Shown here: one piece after another, positions 23,756 to 33,082 of the stretch
Numbering within the stretch: the first letter of the stretch is position 1
Layout: every line of letters starts with the position of its first letter
DNA from: Vallitaleaceae bacterium
GTDB taxonomy: Bacteria; Bacillota; Clostridia; Lachnospirales; Vallitaleaceae
Length of the DNA: 46,735 bases
Reading direction: 5' to 3'
NCBI GenBank assembly: GCA_029935405.1
Contig: JAOZKH010000004.1
Coordinates: 5,299-52,033 of the forward strand
Notes under the pieces: generated by a model
Told to the model about the DNA's origin: nothing
Database searches by the model: none
What the model saw: only the letters and a program-made list of their open reading frames with translations
Translations under genes and position numbers: made by a program

Positions 23756-26029
23756 ATGTTAAATTTGATAAAACATTCATATAAAAGAATAATCTGTTTA
23801 GGAGTCACAGTAGTGATGGCCTTGAATATTGGGGTGGTACAAGTTGATGCTGGTGATTACACAGATAATTTAGTAATTAAATATAACGAAGGCATCTATA
23901 AGTACCAAGAAAGACTTATAACAATCGATATTGATGGTGTACAATTGCAAACGGGAGATATGCCTGCAGTTCTAATTAATAATACAACGATGGTTCCGGT
24001 TAGGGAAGTTTTTGAAAGTGATGCTATTAATGCTGTCGTAAATTGGAATGGAACAACTAATCAAGTGTTTATTTCCTATGAGGACAAATTTATTGTACTG
24101 AAAATTGATTCAAAAATTGCATATATTAACAATGAGCCTTTTGAGTTATCAGTGCCTGCGATGTTAATTCAGGATATGTCTAAAACATATCCTAAAACTA
24201 TGATTCCACTTCGTTTTGTATCTGAAGCACTAGGATTTGATGTTCAATGGCTTGGTGAAAGTTTTACAGCAGCAATAGATACAAGGAAAAATATTGCTAG
24301 TACACCAGATGATAGTGATATAACTAAAGATAATTCTATCGTGTCAGGAGAGCAGTTAGATAGACTAGAAGGAACAAAAGCTAACAGACCTTTACCAACA
24401 GCACTTCTTAGCAATCCGGTAGTATTTAGCGCGTTAGGAGATATTGATGAAGAAATCGATGCTGATTATTTTGATGTGGAAATCAAGGCCATGGATTTAG
24501 ATACTGTAATGATTGATGACATTGATTATGTGGAGAGTGACGGCAAAATAGGCTTTTCAATCGAAGCAACAGATAAGATTTCAAATGTTGACACTTTCGT
24601 TTGGAACGGCAAATTTATTATTGAAATATATAATTCGAGTTTAAACCTTAATTCTAACACCATTGATTACAATAATAATCCTATCGTTACAGCTATCCGT
24701 AGCGGAGAACATGTTAATGATGAAGGAGTTGCTTATTCAAAGATTGTTTTCGATTTAAAAACTTCAGGATATAAATTTAACGTTAAACTAAGTGATGATA
24801 GAACTAAACTCGAAGTTGAGGCAGTTAATAATTCTATATACAAGATTAAGCTAGGGCAAAACACAACAGGCGATTATATTGATATAACAGGTGTTAATGC
24901 AACAGTTGTTGAAGTATTTAGACTTAGTAATCCTACAAGAATAGTTTTTGATATGCCTAATACAAAAACTATGTTAGGTTACAATGAAAGTGTTGCAAAT
25001 GGACAATATGTTACAGCTATAAGAACTGCACAATTTGAGGCAACTACAGCTAGAATTGTTGTTGAAACAGATGGGCAACCGGATTATCAGGTTATTGAAT
25101 CAAGTGAAGGCGTTACAAGAATTCAAATTCTTGAACCAACTTATGAAAATATTACATATGATCATACAGAGGATATACCAACAATTGTAATTGATAAAGA
25201 TGATACATTGACTATTGATAATATCAAATACGAAGATAACTATTTAAATAGAGAATATATTATTACAATACCAGGCGATTTTACCAGCCACTTTGGTAGT
25301 GGAAATGTTCAAATAAATGACGCTATAATTGATAATATATCAGTAAAATTAGATAATGAAGGTAATACAAAGCTAGTTGTTAAAGCAAAAACAATTAGAG
25401 AATTTAGGGTAGAAGAAACGAATAAAGGCTTGGCAATAAAAGTTTATAAGCCTTCTGAACTATTTTCAAAAGTAATAGTGGTTGATGCAGGTCATGGAGG
25501 TGATGATCCAGGTGCAATAATAGGTTCGTTTTATGAAAAAGATACAACTCTTGGTGTTACACAAGAACTTGAAAAACTACTTGATCAAGATCCTACTATA
25601 AAAGTTTATTATACTAGACTTACTGATTCAAGACCGTCATTGTATGAACGAACAGATTTAGCCAATGAAGTTGAAGCGGACTTTTTCTTAAGTATTCACA
25701 TTAATTCATTTACTAGTAACTTTAACGGTGTTGAAACATTATTCTTACCAGGTCCAAATACTAGTAAACTAAACTCTTTTGAATTGGCAGCAATATTCCA
25801 AGAAGTATTTTCAGCAAATGTTGAAATAGCAAATTATAAAGCAAAAGAAAGAGATAACCTACATGTACTAAATGCAACAGATATGCCAGCGATAATACTT
25901 GAGATGGGATACCTATCTAATGAATATGATCGTGCTTATTTGACTAATCTAGATTATTATGATGACCTTGCAAGGGCAATACTTATGGCAATTAATGAAA
26001 CATTTAGCAAACATCCTACAGGTAGATAA
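23756..26029 (+). CDS. Exported N-acetylmuramoyl-L-alanine amidase with copper-amine-oxidase-like and AMIN domains
   Basis: A 757-residue secreted peptidoglycan amidase that cuts the bond between MurNAc and the stem peptide. Signal peptide 1-32; copper-amine-oxidase-N-like domain about 55-175 (MVPVREVFES, MIPLRFVSEALGF); AMIN-type wall-targeting domains about 225-460, possibly a third to 565; Amidase_3 about 572-757. The zinc site is intact: H580 in VVDAGHGGDDPG, E594 in FYEKDT, the histidine of LSIHINSF, and the catalytic Glu in ILEMGYLSNE. AAAAGGAGA lies ten bases upstream. A WalR box is in its leader. The next gene, birA, begins two bases after the stop. It shares its stalk-domain type with the C1A protease at 18967. 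Confidence 0.92.
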   Translation: MLNLIKHSYKRIICLGVTVVMALNIGVVQVDAGDYTDNLVIKYNEGIYKYQERLITIDIDGVQLQTGDMPAVLINNTTMVPVREVFESDAINAVVNWNGTTNQVFISYEDKFIVLKIDSKIAYINNEPFELSVPAMLIQDMSKTYPKTMIPLRFVSEALGFDVQWLGESFTAAIDTRKNIASTPDDSDITKDNSIVSGEQLDRLEGTKANRPLPTALLSNPVVFSALGDIDEEIDADYFDVEIKAMDLDTVMIDDIDYVESDGKIGFSIEATDKISNVDTFVWNGKFIIEIYNSSLNLNSNTIDYNNNPIVTAIRSGEHVNDEGVAYSKIVFDLKTSGYKFNVKLSDDRTKLEVEAVNNSIYKIKLGQNTTGDYIDITGVNATVVEVFRLSNPTRIVFDMPNTKTMLGYNESVANGQYVTAIRTAQFEATTARIVVETDGQPDYQVIESSEGVTRIQILEPTYENITYDHTEDIPTIVIDKDDTLTIDNIKYEDNYLNREYIITIPGDFTSHFGSGNVQINDAIIDNISVKLDNEGNTKLVVKAKTIREFRVEETNKGLAIKVYKPSELFSKVIVVDAGHGGDDPGAIIGSFYEKDTTLGVTQELEKLLDQDPTIKVYYTRLTDSRPSLYERTDLANEVEADFFLSIHINSFTSNFNGVETLFLPGPNTSKLNSFELAAIFQEVFSANVEIANYKAKERDNLHVLNATDMPAIILEMGYLSNEYDRAYLTNLDYYDDLARAILMAINETFSKHPTGR

Positions 26030-26031
26030 CA

Positions 26032-26823
26032 ATGAAGATATCAGAAAAAATGTTATATCAAGACCTTAAAGAAATGGGATTTGAAGTTGTAAAACTTTAT
26101 GATTTAATAGATTCAACAAACCTTGAAGCTAAGAGACTTGCAGATAGTTTTAAAGGTAATGGGTTGCTTGTAGCAAAGAAACAAGTACTAGGAAAGGGTA
26201 GACGCGGCAGAGTATGGATATCACCTAAAGGTGGTGTTTATATGAGCATAATTATAAGGCCTGATATTTCGCCTGCTTTGGCTTCTATGATTACACTTCT
26301 AGCTGGTTTAGCAGTTACTAATACGATTATTGATTTATATAAGGTTAATGCAGCAATAAAATGGCCAAATGATGTTGTAATTGAAGGTAAAAAAGTAGCA
26401 GGAATTTTAACCGAGCTAAGCAGTGAGATTGATATGGTTAATTATGTTGTTGTTGGTATAGGTATCAATACAAGTCAACACGAGTTTCCTGATGAGATTA
26501 AAGATACAGCAACGTCACTTATTCTTGAAACGCAAAAAGCAATTAATCAACATGAATTTATTATCGAAATAATTAGATGTTTTAATAAATATATGAAACA
26601 GTTTGTTGTGACTAAAAATCTCCAATTTGTTAGAGATGAGTATCAGGACTTGTGTGTAAACATAGGTAGTGATCTTAGAATTGAATTACATAAAAAAAGT
26701 TGTGTATGTAAAGGTATAGGTATCTCTGAAACAGGAGGTTTGCTAATTCAAAAAGAAACTGGTGACGTTATAGAAATAAAAACAGGAGAGGCTTCAGTTA
26801 GAGGGATTTATGGATATGTATAA
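26032..26823 (+). CDS. birA: Biotin--[acetyl-CoA-carboxylase] ligase without HTH domain
   Basis: A 263-residue ligase that activates biotin to biotinyl-AMP and attaches it to a biotin carrier lysine. GKGRRGRVW (54-62) is the biotinyl-AMP loop, KWPNDV (110-115) and KKVAGILTE (120-128) are further active-site motifs. The protein starts directly in the catalytic domain; the N-terminal winged helix of bifunctional BirA repressors is absent, so it should not bind DNA. The C-terminal SH3-like domain is present. It follows the amidase by two bases, without a good ribosome site, suggesting coupling. Confidence 0.92.
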   Translation: MKISEKMLYQDLKEMGFEVVKLYDLIDSTNLEAKRLADSFKGNGLLVAKKQVLGKGRRGRVWISPKGGVYMSIIIRPDISPALASMITLLAGLAVTNTIIDLYKVNAAIKWPNDVVIEGKKVAGILTELSSEIDMVNYVVVGIGINTSQHEFPDEIKDTATSLILETQKAINQHEFIIEIIRCFNKYMKQFVVTKNLQFVRDEYQDLCVNIGSDLRIELHKKSCVCKGIGISETGGLLIQKETGDVIEIKTGEASVRGIYGYV

Positions 26824-26866
26824 CTATTAAGGTAGCAGATAAATAGATTAAGATAGAAGGGGAACT

Positions 26867-27214
26867 ATGAAAAATATTTTTAAAGGATTGGAAAATCAAG
26901 ATTATAGTGAAGGCATTATTCTTGCTGTATCTAATAAATACGCGAAACTATATTACTTTAATGAGGATTTTGAGAAAATTCCAGAAGTTGTTCAACGCGA
27001 ATTACAGGTACTACTTGTAATGCATACAGAAGAAATTGGGGGAATTATCGCAATAGGATTTGATACAGAAGGACAATTATATATTGAATCGACTGCCAAT
27101 GAATTAGATGCATCTTACGATGAAATAGGATCGCATCTAAAGATTAGGGAGTATCAGCGTAATAAAAAAGAATTGTTTGCATCCCTTGAAGCGTTCTATA
27201 ATGAATTTTTTTAG
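26867..27214 (+). CDS. Small conserved protein, DUF6145-like
   Basis: A 115-residue soluble protein with mixed alpha/beta pattern and an acidic, aromatic C-terminus (ASLEAFYNEFF). It has no signal peptide or membrane helix. Size and position just after birA fit a small protein found at this place in other Lachnospirales, which I believe is DUF6145; this name is from memory of the family and is not certain. GAAGGGGA precedes the ATG. No function is known. Confidence 0.6.
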   Translation: MKNIFKGLENQDYSEGIILAVSNKYAKLYYFNEDFEKIPEVVQRELQVLLVMHTEEIGGIIAIGFDTEGQLYIESTANELDASYDEIGSHLKIREYQRNKKELFASLEAFYNEFF

Positions 27215-27216
27215 AG

Positions 27217-27244
27217 TTGCATTATATGTATGATTTGATATAAT
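27217..27244 (+). promoter_or_regulatory. Promoter for the ECF S component-coaX genes
   Basis: TTGCAT (27217-27222), 16-base spacer, TATAAT (27239-27244); 62 bases before the next start. Confidence 0.6.
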
Positions 27245-27305
27245 ATCAATGTAACTAAATTTTATATGTCTTGTATCCATTACGGAACGAGAACGGAGGA
27301 AAATT

Positions 27306-27953
27306 ATGAATACATCTTTAAGAACTAGACGTCTAACATTTATGGGCGTTATGCTTGCTGTTACTATCATTCTTGACATGACACCACTTGGAGCTATTCC
27401 ACTTGGAACTGTTAGTGCAACTATTACCCATATTCCAACAATAATTACAGGTATTATTCTTGGACCAATTGCAGGACTTATTATGGGAACTGCCTTTGGT
27501 ATTATTTCGTTACTTCACGCTTTAATGCGTCCAGTGACATTTCTTGATCCACTATTTGTTAATCCGTTATTGTCAGTACTTCCACGTATGATGATTGGAG
27601 TGGTTTCCTATTATGCATATACAGGAACTAGAAAACTTCTTGGATCAATTAAACCAAATAATCAGCTACAAAATACAATTAGCGCAGCTGTAGGTGGAGC
27701 GTTTGGATCTATGACAAACACTGTATTAGTATTATCTATGATGTATATTATCTATGCGCGTCGTATCTTGCAAGGATTTATTGATGCGGGATGGTTTGGC
27801 TCTGATGCTGTTTTAGGTGACTTACGGGGTTGGATAATTGGGATTATAACAAGTAATGCATTATTAGAAGCGGCAGTAGCTACTCTTTTGACTACAGCAA
27901 TTGTTGTTGCGTATAAAAAAGTATTTGGTAATTCTTTAGAAGGGCGTTCATAG
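27306..27953 (+). CDS. ECF transporter S component, probably for pantothenate (PanT-like)
   Basis: A 215-residue membrane protein with about six helices and the S-component pattern: RRLTFMGVMLAVTIILDM at the start (the AxxxA-type contact helix), then IPTIITGIILGPIAGLIMG and DPLFVNPLLSVLPR. S components bind a vitamin and share the EcfA/A'/T energising module, which is not encoded in this window. The type III pantothenate kinase gene follows 42 bases later, which suggests pantothenate as substrate. A biotin or other vitamin is possible, as birA is also near. ACGGAGGAAA precedes the ATG. Confidence 0.78.
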   Translation: MNTSLRTRRLTFMGVMLAVTIILDMTPLGAIPLGTVSATITHIPTIITGIILGPIAGLIMGTAFGIISLLHALMRPVTFLDPLFVNPLLSVLPRMMIGVVSYYAYTGTRKLLGSIKPNNQLQNTISAAVGGAFGSMTNTVLVLSMMYIIYARRILQGFIDAGWFGSDAVLGDLRGWIIGIITSNALLEAAVATLLTTAIVVAYKKVFGNSLEGRS

Positions 27954-27995
27954 AGGCGCCCATATGAATAATTATAGAAAAAGGAGAGCTAAGCT

Positions 27996-28760
27996 ATGTT
28001 GTTAGCAATTGATATTGGAAATACAAATATTACAATTGGTGTGTTTAAAGGGGATGTAATTGATAACAGATTTAGAATGCGTACTAAGACTGAAAAAACG
28101 TCAGATGAATACGGATTATTTATTGTTACATTGCTTAGAGAAAAAGGTGTTAATCCTAAGGAAATTAAAGCGGTAATAATATCTAGTGTAGTTCCAGATA
28201 TTATGTATTCTTTTGTTAGTGGAATTAATAAATACCTTGATAAGGAACCGATGATTGTTGGGCCAGGAATTAAAACTGGTATATCTATACATACAGATAA
28301 CCCTAGTGAAGTTGGAGCAGATAGAATAGTAGATGCAGTTGGTGCCTATAATGATTATGAAGGAAATCTGATAGTTATGGATTTTGGAACAGCTACAACT
28401 ATTGACTTAATTACAGATAAAGGTGTTTTTGAAGCGGCAATTACAGTTCCAGGAATAAAAATCAGTGCAGATGCATTGTGGAAAAAAGCGGCAAAGCTTC
28501 CCGAAATTGAAATCAAAAAACCAAAAAGTATATTAGGTAAGAATACGGTACAAAGTATGCAGGCAGGTTTAGTATATGGGTACATAGGTCAAATTGAATA
28601 TATAATCAAAAAAATAAAAAATGAGTACGGTAAAGAAGCAACAGTAATTGCAACCGGTGGGCTAGGTAGAATTGTTGTGGAATCTATAGAGAATGTGATT
28701 TATGACCCTGACCTTACACTAAAAGGACTTAAATATATTTTTGATAAGAATAGTGGTTAA
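27996..28760 (+). CDS. coaX: Type III pantothenate kinase
   Basis: A 254-residue cytoplasmic kinase for the first step of coenzyme A synthesis. [14 protein letters not shown] (about 4-17) is the phosphate-binding loop with catalytic Asp, [12 protein letters not shown] and [12 protein letters not shown] are the other ASKHA motifs, and ATGGLGRI is near the C-terminus. AAAGGAGAG lies upstream. It pairs with the ECF S component before it and is followed eight bases later by dusB, as in many Clostridia. Confidence 0.94.
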   Translation: MLLAIDIGNTNITIGVFKGDVIDNRFRMRTKTEKTSDEYGLFIVTLLREKGVNPKEIKAVIISSVVPDIMYSFVSGINKYLDKEPMIVGPGIKTGISIHTDNPSEVGADRIVDAVGAYNDYEGNLIVMDFGTATTIDLITDKGVFEAAITVPGIKISADALWKKAAKLPEIEIKKPKSILGKNTVQSMQAGLVYGYIGQIEYIIKKIKNEYGKEATVIATGGLGRIVVESIENVIYDPDLTLKGLKYIFDKNSG

Positions 28761-28768
28761 GGAGTATT

Positions 28769-29725
28769 ATGAAATACGGAGATACTGATTTAAAATATGG
28801 TTTGTTTTTGGGACCGATGGCAGGAGTCACAGATATGGTGTATCGCCAACTGTGTCAGGAACAAGGTTGCGAAGTAACCTATACCGAAATGGTCAGTGCT
28901 AAAGCTATATATTATAATAATAAGAAGACGAGTACATTATTAGCAATTGATGATGCAGAATTTAATGTAGGGGTACAGTTGTTTGGAAGAGAGCCTGAAT
29001 TAATGGCTGAGATGATTAAGAAAATTGACAATGATAAAATAACTTCTTATGATGTGAATATGGGTTGTCCTGTTCCAAAGATTGTAAATAACGGTGAAGG
29101 CTCAGCGTTAATGAAAGAGCCTTTATTAATTGGAAAAATAGTGGAAGCTTTAGTTAGAGTCACAAATAAACCGATATCAATTAAAATAAGGTCAGGTTTT
29201 AATGACGAAAGTCTTAACGCTGTTGAGGTTGCACATATAGCACAAGAATCAGGAGCTACCCATGTTGCCATACACGGTCGTACGAGAGAACAATATTATT
29301 CTGGAAAAGCAAATTGGGACATTATTAAAACTGTCAAAGAAGCAGTTACAATTCCAATTATCGGAAACGGTGATGTAGAATGTGGAGAAGATATTCAGAA
29401 AATTATTAAGTATACAAATTGTGATGGTGTTATGATTGGTCGAGGCGCAATGGGAAATCCGTGGATTTTTAAAGAATTAATATATGCTCTTGAAGGAAAA
29501 GAATATACTAGACCAACTACAAAAGAAATTGTAGATACAATTTATCGTCATGGAAATATGTTAGTTGACCATAAAGGTGAGTACATTGCCATGCGGGAAA
29601 TGCGTAAACATGTCTCTTGGTATACAAGAGGTCTTACTAATGCCACTAGACTTAGAAATGATATTAATAGAGTGGAAACAATCGAAGATTTAACTGTATT
29701 AATCAATCAATTTTTAATTGTATAG
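28769..29725 (+). CDS. dusB: tRNA-dihydrouridine synthase
   Basis: A 318-residue FMN enzyme that reduces uridine to dihydrouridine in the tRNA D-loop. LGPMAGVTDMVYRQLC starts the TIM barrel, YDVNMGCPVPKIV holds the catalytic cysteine, IKIRSGF and IHGRTREQYYSG are FMN/tRNA contacts, and GDVECGED and MIGRGAMGNPWIF close the barrel. Full length, with a helical C-terminal domain. TAAGGAG, overlapping the coaX stop, provides the ribosome site. Confidence 0.93.
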   Translation: MKYGDTDLKYGLFLGPMAGVTDMVYRQLCQEQGCEVTYTEMVSAKAIYYNNKKTSTLLAIDDAEFNVGVQLFGREPELMAEMIKKIDNDKITSYDVNMGCPVPKIVNNGEGSALMKEPLLIGKIVEALVRVTNKPISIKIRSGFNDESLNAVEVAHIAQESGATHVAIHGRTREQYYSGKANWDIIKTVKEAVTIPIIGNGDVECGEDIQKIIKYTNCDGVMIGRGAMGNPWIFKELIYALEGKEYTRPTTKEIVDTIYRHGNMLVDHKGEYIAMREMRKHVSWYTRGLTNATRLRNDINRVETIEDLTVLINQFLIV

Positions 29726-29791
29726 TAATAACCATACATAAATGATTGTGTAAAAAGGTATAAAAAGTTAAGCAAATTGAGGGGTTGTTTG

Positions 29792-29820
29792 TTGACATTA
29801 TATAGAGATTACGATATAAT
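29792..29820 (+). promoter_or_regulatory. Consensus sigma-A promoter for greA
   Basis: Perfect TTGACA (29792-29797), 17-base spacer, perfect TATAAT (29815-29820). The leader would be about 78 bases. Confidence 0.8.
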
Positions 29821-29848
29821 CATTTAAAATATTAGATTGCTGTAAATT

Positions 29849-29876
29849 CACGCTTACCTATAGTTAGGCGTGTTTT
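29849..29876 (+). promoter_or_regulatory. Hairpin plus T-stretch in the greA leader
   Basis: CACGCTTA (29849-29856) pairs with TAGGCGTG (29865-29872; one T-G pair) over an eight-base loop, followed by TTTTA. It lies between the consensus promoter and greA and looks like a weak terminator or attenuator. Confidence 0.5.
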
Positions 29877-29904
29877 ATACTACAGGAAAGATGAGGTATG
29901 ACTG

Positions 29905-30384
29905 ATGCCAGACAAGAAAAGAATACTTACTTACAGTGGACTTAAATCAATGGAAAAGGAATTAGAAAATTTAAAGGTTATAAAACGTAAGGAGATTGCA
30001 GAGAAGATAAAAGAAGCTAGAGCACAAGGTGATTTATCTGAAAATGCTGAGTACGATGCTGCTAAAGATGAGCAAGGTGAAATTGAAGCACGTATTGCTG
30101 AACTTGATAAGATTTTAAAAAATGCAGAAGTAATAGATGAAGATGAAGTGGATCTAAGTACTATTAGTATTGGATGTAAAGTTCTTCTCTATGATTATGA
30201 ATATGAAGAAGAAGTTGATTATGCAATTGTTGGTTCTACAGAAGCTGATACATTACATGGTAAGTTATCAGTTGAATCTCCAGTTGGAGCTAAACTTAAG
30301 GGCGCTAAACAAGGCGATGTTGTAGAAGTGCTTACACCTAGTGGTACAAAAATCAAGTTTAAAGTATTGGAAATACATAGATAA
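29905..30384 (+). CDS. greA: Transcription elongation factor GreA
   Basis: A 159-residue factor that rescues backtracked RNA polymerase by stimulating transcript cleavage. The N-terminal coiled coil (about 8-78) carries the tip acidic residues in [16 protein letters not shown], and the C-terminal FKBP-like domain includes [11 protein letters not shown] and [16 protein letters not shown]. It has its own consensus promoter and a hairpin-containing leader. lysS starts 13 bases after the stop, which is the usual Firmicutes pairing. Confidence 0.95.
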   Translation: MPDKKRILTYSGLKSMEKELENLKVIKRKEIAEKIKEARAQGDLSENAEYDAAKDEQGEIEARIAELDKILKNAEVIDEDEVDLSTISIGCKVLLYDYEYEEEVDYAIVGSTEADTLHGKLSVESPVGAKLKGAKQGDVVEVLTPSGTKIKFKVLEIHR

Positions 30385-30397
30385 GGGAGTGCTAAAC

Positions 30398-31909
30398 GTG
30401 TCAAAAGATACTAATAATAAAGTGGAAAATGAAATTTTAAGCGGTCAGGAGTTAAACGAATTATTACAAATTCGTAGAGATAAATTAACTGAGTTACAAG
30501 AAAAGGGTAAAGACCCTTTCCAAATCACTAAGTATGATACAACTCATAGAAGTAAAGATATTATTGATAACTTTGAATCGTTAGAAGGTGAAGAAGTTAA
30601 AATTGCTGGACGTATTATGACTAAACGTAATATGGGTAAAGCATCATTTTGTCATATTTCAGATAGAGATGGACAAATTCAATCTTATGTACGCAAAGAT
30701 CAAATTGGTGATGAATCTTATGATGAATTCAAGCACTATGACTTAGGTGATATTGTTGGAATTACCGGTGTGATTTTCAAGACTCAAAAAGGTGAAATTT
30801 CGGTTAAAGCACGAGAAGTTATTCTTCTATCAAAGTCTTTACAGATTTTACCGGAAAAATATCACGGACTCAAAGATATGGATACAAGATATCGTCAAAG
30901 ATATCTAGATCTAATTGTTAATCCAGAAGTTAAAGATACATTTTTAAAACGATCAAAGATTATTAAAGAAATTCGTTCGTTCTTAGATGGAAGAGAGTTC
31001 CTTGAAGTTGAAACGCCAGTGTTGTTGTCAATACCAGGTGGAGCTGCGGCTAAACCATTTGATACACATCACAATGCGTTAGACTTACCAATGCACCTTA
31101 GAATTTCTCTTGAATTACCTCTTAAGAGATTAATTGTAGGTGGATTTGAAAGGGTTTATGAAATTGGTCGCGTGTTTAGAAATGAAGGCCTTTCGATTCG
31201 TCATAATCCTGAGTTTACTCTTCTTGAGTTATACCAGGCTTATACAGATTATTATGGTATGATGGAAATCACAGAAAGTTTAATTCGCTCAGTAGCACAG
31301 AATGTACTAGGTACAACTACTGTGATATATGATGACGTTGAAATTGATTTGGGTAAACCATTTGAAAAATTAACAATGGTTGATGCAATCAAAAAATATG
31401 CTGATATAGATTTTAATACAATTAAAACCGATGATGAGGCACATGCTCTTGCAAAGAAACACGATGTTCATATTGAAAAACACTATAAAAAGGGTGAAAT
31501 AATAGAAGCTTTTTTTGAAAAGTTTGCAGAAGAGAATCTGGTTCAACCTACATTTATCATGGATTATCCTGTGGAAGTTTCTCCACTTGCAAAACGTAAG
31601 CCTGAAGATCCTGCATATACTGAACGTTTTGAATTATTTATTACAAAGCGTGAATTTGCTAATGCGTTTTCGGAACTTAATGATCCAATTGATCAAAGAT
31701 CACGTTTTAAATATCAAGAAGAATTAAAGGCAGCAGGTGATGAAGAAGCTAACTCAGTTGATGATGACTTCTTAATGGCTCTAGAATATGGCATGCCACC
31801 TACAGGAGGACTTGGTATTGGTGTTGATAGATTAATTATGCTATTGACTGATTCATATTCAATTAGAGATGTATTATTATTCCCTACAATGAAGCCGAAG
31901 GCTGAGTAA
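30398..31909 (+). CDS. lysS: Lysyl-tRNA synthetase (class II)
   Basis: A 503-residue enzyme charging tRNA-Lys. The anticodon-binding OB fold (about 60-160) is followed by the class II core with motif 2 ([21 protein letters not shown]) split around the R-x-N-E signature and motif 3 [22 protein letters not shown] 30398 is the likely start, with AAGGGAG eight bases upstream; the frame itself continues into greA. A short stem overlapping the stop and a stronger one at 32001 may end the unit. Confidence 0.95.
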   Translation: MSKDTNNKVENEILSGQELNELLQIRRDKLTELQEKGKDPFQITKYDTTHRSKDIIDNFESLEGEEVKIAGRIMTKRNMGKASFCHISDRDGQIQSYVRKDQIGDESYDEFKHYDLGDIVGITGVIFKTQKGEISVKAREVILLSKSLQILPEKYHGLKDMDTRYRQRYLDLIVNPEVKDTFLKRSKIIKEIRSFLDGREFLEVETPVLLSIPGGAAAKPFDTHHNALDLPMHLRISLELPLKRLIVGGFERVYEIGRVFRNEGLSIRHNPEFTLLELYQAYTDYYGMMEITESLIRSVAQNVLGTTTVIYDDVEIDLGKPFEKLTMVDAIKKYADIDFNTIKTDDEAHALAKKHDVHIEKHYKKGEIIEAFFEKFAEENLVQPTFIMDYPVEVSPLAKRKPEDPAYTERFELFITKREFANAFSELNDPIDQRSRFKYQEELKAAGDEEANSVDDDFLMALEYGMPPTGGLGIGVDRLIMLLTDSYSIRDVLLFPTMKPKAE

Positions 31910-32000
31910 AGCCTTAGTTTTACAAGATTTTACGGTTTATGCCGATAAAACTTACGACCGATATACGACAACAGTATAGGGATTAATCACAAAATAGATG

Positions 32001-32025
32001 ACGGTAGGAGAAATCCTACCGTTTC
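32001..32025 (+). terminator. Hairpin terminator downstream of lysS
   Basis: Perfect 9-bp stem ACGGTAGGA/TCCTACCGT with a four-base GAAA loop, then TTCATTG. The T-tract is weak. A smaller stem AAGGCT/AGCCTT (31898-31915) overlaps the lysS stop. Confidence 0.6.
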
Positions 32026-32052
32026 ATTGAGTTTGAAATATTAGTATAACTG

Positions 32053-32079
32053 TTGAAATAAGGTTTCAAATGGTATAAT
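32053..32079 (+). promoter_or_regulatory. Possible promoter for the OsmC-like gene
   Basis: TTGAAA (32053-32058) and TATAAT (32074-32079), but with a short 15-base spacer. Confidence 0.4.
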
Positions 32080-32154
32080 ATTATCGTAGCATAGTAGTAA
32101 TAGAAAAATTCTAAAGGATAATATAGACGTGTATTGAAAGAGGAGGATATTAAA

Positions 32155-32550
32155 ATGGCAGTTAGACATATGGATGTTAAATTTGAAAATGGCTTTAACG
32201 GTGTAGCAAAAGCACCTAAGGCAGAACTTAAAATTGGAGTGAATACAGGAGAGGTTCTACCTTATGATATGTTATTTGCTGCATTGGCTTCTTGCTTATA
32301 CGCCACTTTTATGGATATTGTGGAGAAAAAAAAGATAACATATGATTCTTGTACTATAGAAGTAACAGGAGAAAAAAGAGATGAAGTTCCTGCGACACTT
32401 AAATGGGTAAATGTTGGTTTTAATATTGAAAGATTGCAAGAAGGTAAAGAAAAAGGTATTACAAAATCAGCTGAGTTAGCAACAAAGTACTGTTCTATTT
32501 ATCAGACTATTGCACAAGTGGCCAAAATGAGCTTTGAAGTAAAGTTCTAG
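32155..32550 (+). CDS. OsmC-family redox protein
   Basis: A 131-residue OsmC/Ohr-fold protein, whose relatives reduce organic hydroperoxides. Both family cysteines are present, in LASCLYATFMD and TKYCSIYQTI. The substrate and reductant are unknown; it may belong to the broader OsmC group rather than Ohr. The frame extends to a TTG at 32134, but AGAGGAGGA lies seven bases before ATG 32155, which is used. It is a single gene with its own promoter. Confidence 0.85.
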   Translation: MAVRHMDVKFENGFNGVAKAPKAELKIGVNTGEVLPYDMLFAALASCLYATFMDIVEKKKITYDSCTIEVTGEKRDEVPATLKWVNVGFNIERLQEGKEKGITKSAELATKYCSIYQTIAQVAKMSFEVKF

Positions 32551-32613
32551 ATGATACTTTTAGAAGTAAACTTGTTTAATTCAATTTGTCATAAAATTGT
32601 AAATTGATATTCC

Positions 32614-32641
32614 TTGTATAAGTGAGTTAATATGATATAAT
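32614..32641 (+). promoter_or_regulatory. Promoter for the membrane protein-cdaA-cdaR operon
   Basis: TTGTAT (32614-32619), 16-base spacer, TATAAT (32636-32641); 37 bases before the first start. Confidence 0.6.
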
Positions 32642-32677
32642 GGGTATGATATAAATCTAGAAATGGGGTGTACCCAA

Positions 32678-33067
32678 TTGATTAACGAAGATAAAATTAA
32701 ATTAATGATTAAACTTGCTTCCTACGAAGAAAACGAAGGAAAGAAAGATTTTAAGATTATGAGAAGAGCAAAATCTGATTATATTTCTATTAATAGTTTT
32801 GTTGCCTGTGTTCTTGCATCTATTGCAGTATTTATAATTTTCATAGCAGATTTTGGATCAAAGTTTATTGAAAATCTAGCTCAGTTTACAGATTATGACT
32901 TTGTCGGTGACGGTATTGAATACCTTACAATTTGGATTTTGATTATGGCAATTTATTCGTTTTTTAGTGGAAGAATGTATCGAAAAGAATATAATGAATC
33001 GGAAAAGCGAATAAAAATATATCAAAAAACTTTAAAAGATTTAGGCAAAATAAGCAAAAACAGATAA
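32678..33067 (+). CDS. Small two-helix membrane protein at the head of the cdaA operon
   Basis: A 129-residue protein with a soluble N-terminus (INEDKIKLMIKLASYEE), two membrane helices (about 44-64 and 83-100) and a basic C-terminal helix. TTG 32678 is preferred to ATG 32663, because GGGGTG lies seven bases upstream of the TTG and overlaps the ATG. Similar small proteins with an 'LM.KLA.YE' N-terminus occur in Lachnospirales, but I know of no function. It is separated by 15 bases from the next membrane protein and is probably co-transcribed with cdaA-cdaR. Confidence 0.7.
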   Translation: MINEDKIKLMIKLASYEENEGKKDFKIMRRAKSDYISINSFVACVLASIAVFIIFIADFGSKFIENLAQFTDYDFVGDGIEYLTIWILIMAIYSFFSGRMYRKEYNESEKRIKIYQKTLKDLGKISKNR

Positions 33068-33082
33068 CATGGAGGACTAATA

